This document shows positions 7,393 to 9,649 of a DNA stretch of 9,649 nucleotides, piece after piece. The stretch is from Actinomycetota bacterium. GTDB taxonomy: Bacteria; Actinomycetota; Actinomycetes; S36-B12; UBA5976. Numbering within the stretch: position 1 is the stretch's first letter; every line of letters begins with the position of its first letter. Location: the NCBI GenBank assembly GCA_017853815.1, contig JAFMIT010000059.1, positions 1 to 9,649 on the forward strand. Reading direction: 5' to 3'. A program made the position numbers and the translations under genes. The notes below the pieces were generated by a model. It did not search any database and was not told where the DNA came from. It worked only from the letters and a program-made list of their open reading frames with translations.

Positions 7393-8349
7393 CTAGATGC
7401 GTGAGGCTGCGACGAGTTCAGAAACCGCTGCGGCGACTGAATCGACCTTGATAACACCACTTGGCATCTGGCCAGTCCATCCAGGGCCACCCGCAACAAT
7501 GCGAGCAGCTGGACGCTGATGTGGAAGACCTGCAAGACGGGCTGGATCTGACGAACCTGAAATCTGTGCCCAGATCAAGACCGACGAAGGACCCACTCGG
7601 GTCATCGCTGAAATCAGTGAATCGTGTGGAACTCGTGCACCCAGAATGCGGCAGGAGATTCGCTGGTCTGCAAGTGCCGCAGCGATGGCATACAGCGGAA
7701 GTGAATGCAAATCTTCTGGCGCACAAGCCAACAAAACCGGACGGCTGTTGATGGGGTCTTCCATCGATGCAATGTGCAAATTCATTGCAGAAATAATGGA
7801 TTCTGAAAGCACATGCTCAACTTCGATACCGCGATTAGTGCTTTCCCAACGCAAACCAAGACCAACCAACACTGGTGTGATCATGTGCGTCCACGTCCAC
7901 ATTGCACCTTTGGTGCGAAGCTGTTGAACGATCGCAGTCTGACAAGCCAAAGAATCCAAACTCATCGCGGCGCGAGCAAGACCACGCGCGTATGAGTTTG
8001 CGGAACCAAGTGGAACAACATCGCCGCCACCGACGGGACGTTCGATTTCGAGTGCTGCTTCAATATCAATCGTTGGCAGTTCAGATGATTGCGCATGTCC
8101 TGCAATCTTCGCAGCTTGTGCAGCTGGCACACCGGCATTGACCATGCGACGCATGGTTTCGAGTCGAGCCAAATCATCTGCGGTGTAGCGGCGATGAGCG
8201 CCAGCTTCGTGTGCTGATGGTCCGAGACCGTATCGGCGATCCCATGTGCGGAGAGTCGCTGCAGCCACGCCGAGCCGGCGAGCAACCGCGGCCACCGTGA
8301 AGGTGATTCCGAGGTCCTTGCGGGACATGTCAGGCGACTGGAGGCTCAT
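7393..8349 (-). CDS. MerR-family regulator with cobalamin-binding-like domain (CarH/LitR-like)
   Basis: A two-part regulator. The N-terminal MerR helix-turn-helix is clear: FTVAAVARRLGVAAATLRTWDRRYG followed by HRRYTADDLARLETMRRMVNAGV. The C-terminal half resembles B12-binding MerR proteins, with a helical segment and then a Rossmann-like domain (RPVLLACAPEDLHSLPLYAIAAALADQRI, and RIVAGGPGW near the end). Numbered from the upstream GTG at 8388, W181, nine residues, then E191-H192 match the W-x9-EH motif of CarH photoreceptors. His228 sits where the lower cobalt ligand is expected, in DLHSLP rather than the usual DxHxxG. The CarH His next to the Trp is Glu182 here. Starts at GTG 8388, ATG 8349 and ATG 8328 are all possible. 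I take ATG 8349, since the domain begins only after residue 28; no start has a convincing ribosome site. It is divergent from whiB and precedes guaB on the same strand. The target is unknown. Confidence 0.85.
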   Translation of the reverse strand: MSLQSPDMSRKDLGITFTVAAVARRLGVAAATLRTWDRRYGLGPSAHEAGAHRRYTADDLARLETMRRMVNAGVPAAQAAKIAGHAQSSELPTIDIEAALEIERPVGGGDVVPLGSANSYARGLARAAMSLDSLACQTAIVQQLRTKGAMWTWTHMITPVLVGLGLRWESTNRGIEVEHVLSESIISAMNLHIASMEDPINSRPVLLACAPEDLHSLPLYAIAAALADQRISCRILGARVPHDSLISAMTRVGPSSVLIWAQISGSSDPARLAGLPHQRPAARIVAGGPGWTGQMPSGVIKVDSVAAAVSELVAASRI

Positions 8350-8415
8350 AGTGAGCGAATTGTGACGCCGTTCTAGAGAACCTGCCACTCAGGGGCTGTT
8401 TGACTCACTTTTGTG

Positions 8416-8443
8416 CCGTTCATAGTCAATGAATGACCGTTCA
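8416..8443. repeat. Paired repeats in the MerR/whiB divergent region (candidate operator)
   Basis: CCGTTCA occurs at 8416-8422 and 8437-8443, exactly 21 bases apart, or two helical turns. Between them GTCA-ATGAA-TGAC (8425-8437) forms a small inverted repeat. On the minus strand TTGACT (8429-8424) resembles a -35 hexamer for the MerR gene, though no matching -10 is clear. The cluster lies 28-55 bases upstream of the whiB -35, where a shared regulator could control both directions. The repeats are short, so chance is possible. Confidence 0.35.
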
Positions 8444-8470
8444 CCGATTTAGACACGATTTCAGAGCCTC

Positions 8471-8499
8471 TTGACCAACCTATGAAACGGTATTACAGT
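8471..8499 (+). promoter_or_regulatory. Predicted whiB promoter
   Basis: TTGACC (8471-8476) is separated by exactly 17 bases from TACAGT (8494-8499). This is a good match to the vegetative actinobacterial consensus (TTGACA, 17-18 bases, TANNNT). Transcription would start near 8506 and leave a leader of about 25 bases that contains the Shine-Dalgarno. It is the best promoter in the window. Confidence 0.65.
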
Positions 8500-8530
8500 C
8501 CGACTAGTACATCCACCCTTGGAGGACCAA

Positions 8531-8833
8531 ATGGCTGACATCTCTCGGCTCCCAGCACCAACTGCTGACCAGTACGACTGGCAGTTCGAAGGCGCTTGCC
8601 GCGGTGAGGACCCAGAAGCTTTCTTCCACCCAGAAGGCGAACGTGGCCCCTCACGCGCCCAGCGCGAAGCTAAGGCAAAGGCCATCTGCGCCACCTGCCC
8701 AGTGATTGCTGCGTGTGCTGCTCACGCGCTCTCAGTGCGCGAGCCATACGGCATCTGGGGTGGCATGTCTGAAGACGATCGCGAACTCATCTACGCGCGC
8801 CAGAAGGCTCGCCGCAACATCGCGATTGCATAA
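8531..8833 (+). CDS. whiB3: WhiB-family iron-sulfur transcriptional regulator (WhiB3/WhiD type)
   Basis: A 100-residue Wbl protein: a small [4Fe-4S] regulator that binds the primary sigma factor and senses redox state or NO. The four cluster ligands are Cys23, Cys53, Cys56 and Cys62, giving C-x29-C-x2-C-x5-C. FFHPEGERG (31-39) and the EPYGIWGG turn (71-78), both family signatures, follow the expected order. The tail YARQKARRN is basic, consistent with DNA contact. The start is ATG 8531, five bases after GGAGG (8521-8525); an in-frame TTG at 8519 is upstream of that site and not credible. Subtype WhiB3/WhiD is inferred from the NWQ/DWQ-like N-terminus and from its position, convergent with groEL1, as in M. 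tuberculosis from memory. It is divergent from the MerR gene and has its own promoter. Confidence 0.95.
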   Translation: MADISRLPAPTADQYDWQFEGACRGEDPEAFFHPEGERGPSRAQREAKAKAICATCPVIAACAAHALSVREPYGIWGGMSEDDRELIYARQKARRNIAIA

Positions 8834-8860
8834 GGCTTTCCTTTCGAATCCCCCACAAAC

Positions 8861-8891
8861 AGAAAGCGCCGGTCATTGACCGGCGCTTTCT
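8861..8891. terminator. Bidirectional intrinsic terminator between whiB and groEL
   Basis: A perfect 15-base inverted repeat, AGAAAGCGCCGGTCA (8861-8875) and its complement at 8877-8891, with one central base, so the RNA loop would be a few bases. The stem is GC-rich. On the plus strand TTCTTTGTTC follows, and on the minus strand TGTTTG follows, so it can end transcripts from both convergent genes. It begins 28 bases after the whiB stop and ends 15 bases from the groEL stop. Confidence 0.9.
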
Positions 8892-8905
8892 TCTTTGTTC
8901 AGTGG

Positions 8906-9649
8906 TTAGTGGCTGTGGCCACCAGGTCCATGGCTATGGCCATGTCCTGCTTCTTCAGTCTGATTCTCTGGCTTCTCCACGACGAGAACTTCAGTCGTCA
9001 ACAGCATCGCTGCAATTGACGCTGCGTTTTCGAGTGCAGAACGAGTTACCTTGACTGGATCGAGAACACCATCTGCGATGAGGTCGGTGTATTCGCCGGT
9101 CGCTGCGTTGTAACCAAGGCCAGTTTCGCGAACCTTTGCCACCACAACGTAACCGTTCTCGCCGCCGTTTTCAGCGATCCAACGAAGTGGTTCAACAACG
9201 CCAGCGCGGACAATGCCTACGCCAACTTTGAGATCGCCTTCAAGACCGAGGAAATCGTCGAGCACCTTTGAGGCAGTCACGATTGCGGAACCGCCACCAG
9301 GCACGATGCCTTCGTCGATTGCTGCACGCGTTGCGCTCACTGCGTCTTCAATGCGGTGCTTCTTTTCTTTGAGTTCAACTTCGGTGTGTGCGCCAACTTT
9401 GATGACACAAACGCCACCAGCAAGTTTGGCTACGCGTTCCTGCAACTTCTCGCGATCCCAGTCGCTGTCAGTGCGTTCAATCTCAGCGCGAATCTGTGCG
9501 ACGCGACCTGCAACTTCAGCTGAATCGCCAGCACCATCAACGATGGTGGTGTTGTCCTTGGTGACGATGACGCGACGAGCGCTACCGAGAACTTCAAGAC
9601 CAACCTGGTCGAGCTTCAAACCGATTTCTGCAGAAATAACCTGTGCGCC
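8906..9649 (-). CDS. groEL1: 60 kDa chaperonin GroEL (GroEL1 type), N-terminus cut by window edge
   Basis: The 3' part of a group I chaperonin gene. The frame stays open to the right edge, giving 247 residues of a protein usually near 540, so over half, including the start, is missing. Visible landmarks are ISAEIG, ARRVIVTKDNTTIVDGAGD, EVELKEKKHRIEDAVSATRAAIDEGIVPGGG (lower equatorial ATP-site region) and GYNAATGEYTDLIADGVLDPVKVTRSALENAASIAAMLLTTE, all near-canonical. The end is His-rich (GHGHSHGPGGHSH, five His) instead of the Gly-Met tail of the main housekeeping chaperonin. This marks the GroEL1 type, which in actinobacteria normally sits in the groES operon. The usual VIKVGAATE segment reads VIKVGAHTE, an extra His. 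Upstream groES would lie beyond the right edge. Identity is certain; the GroEL1 assignment rests on tail and context. Confidence 0.96.
   Translation of the reverse strand, partial: GAQVISAEIGLKLDQVGLEVLGSARRVIVTKDNTTIVDGAGDSAEVAGRVAQIRAEIERTDSDWDREKLQERVAKLAGGVCVIKVGAHTEVELKEKKHRIEDAVSATRAAIDEGIVPGGGSAIVTASKVLDDFLGLEGDLKVGVGIVRAGVVEPLRWIAENGGENGYVVVAKVRETGLGYNAATGEYTDLIADGVLDPVKVTRSALENAASIAAMLLTTEVLVVEKPENQTEEAGHGHSHGPGGHSH

Overview
The window is a gene-dense piece of an actinobacterial chromosome (Actinomycetota). Three things support this: a WhiB-family iron-sulfur regulator, which occurs only in actinobacteria and their phages; a GroEL with a His-rich tail, typical of actinobacterial GroEL1; and the gene order. 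From memory, Mycobacterium tuberculosis has groEL1 / whiB3 (convergent), then guaB2, guaB3 and choD on one strand, with guaA a little further on. This window has the same genes in the same relative orientations. Composition is moderately GC-rich. I cannot resolve the class or genus.

Layout, left to right. Five minus-strand genes, transcribed right to left, form the purine block: guaB (IMP dehydrogenase), guaB3 (IMPDH/GMP-reductase-family paralogue), a GabD2-like aldehyde dehydrogenase, a ChoD-like FAD oxidoreductase, and guaA (GMP synthase, cut by the left edge). Gaps are 39, about 70, 9 and 68 bases. Upstream of guaB, on the same strand, is a MerR-type regulator with a cobalamin-binding-like C-terminal half. 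It is divergent from whiB across a 181-base regulatory region. whiB has a clear promoter and Shine-Dalgarno. whiB then converges on the 3' half of groEL, cut by the right edge, with a strong bidirectional terminator between them.

How the genes fit together. guaB and guaA are the two steps from IMP to GMP, and guaB3 is probably a GMP-reductase-type or regulatory paralogue. The dehydrogenase/oxidoreductase pair sits inside the purine run and may carry out an alcohol-to-aldehyde-to-acid oxidation unrelated to purines. The regulators are sensory: an Fe-S redox/NO sensor (WhiB) and a possible adenosylcobalamin/light sensor (MerR-B12).

Most interesting signals: (1) two identical 13-base dyads 22 bases apart just after the guaB3 stop codon, placed like activator sites before a possible leaderless dehydrogenase promoter; (2) a W-x9-EH plus His signature in the MerR protein, as in CarH B12 photoreceptors, but without the CarH upper-ligand His; (3) a ferredoxin-like CxxCxxCxxxC motif in the ChoD-like flavoprotein. 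I did not find an obviously new multi-gene system; most of the window is conserved housekeeping and regulatory content. I saw no tRNA, rRNA, CRISPR array, insertion sequence or phage gene.
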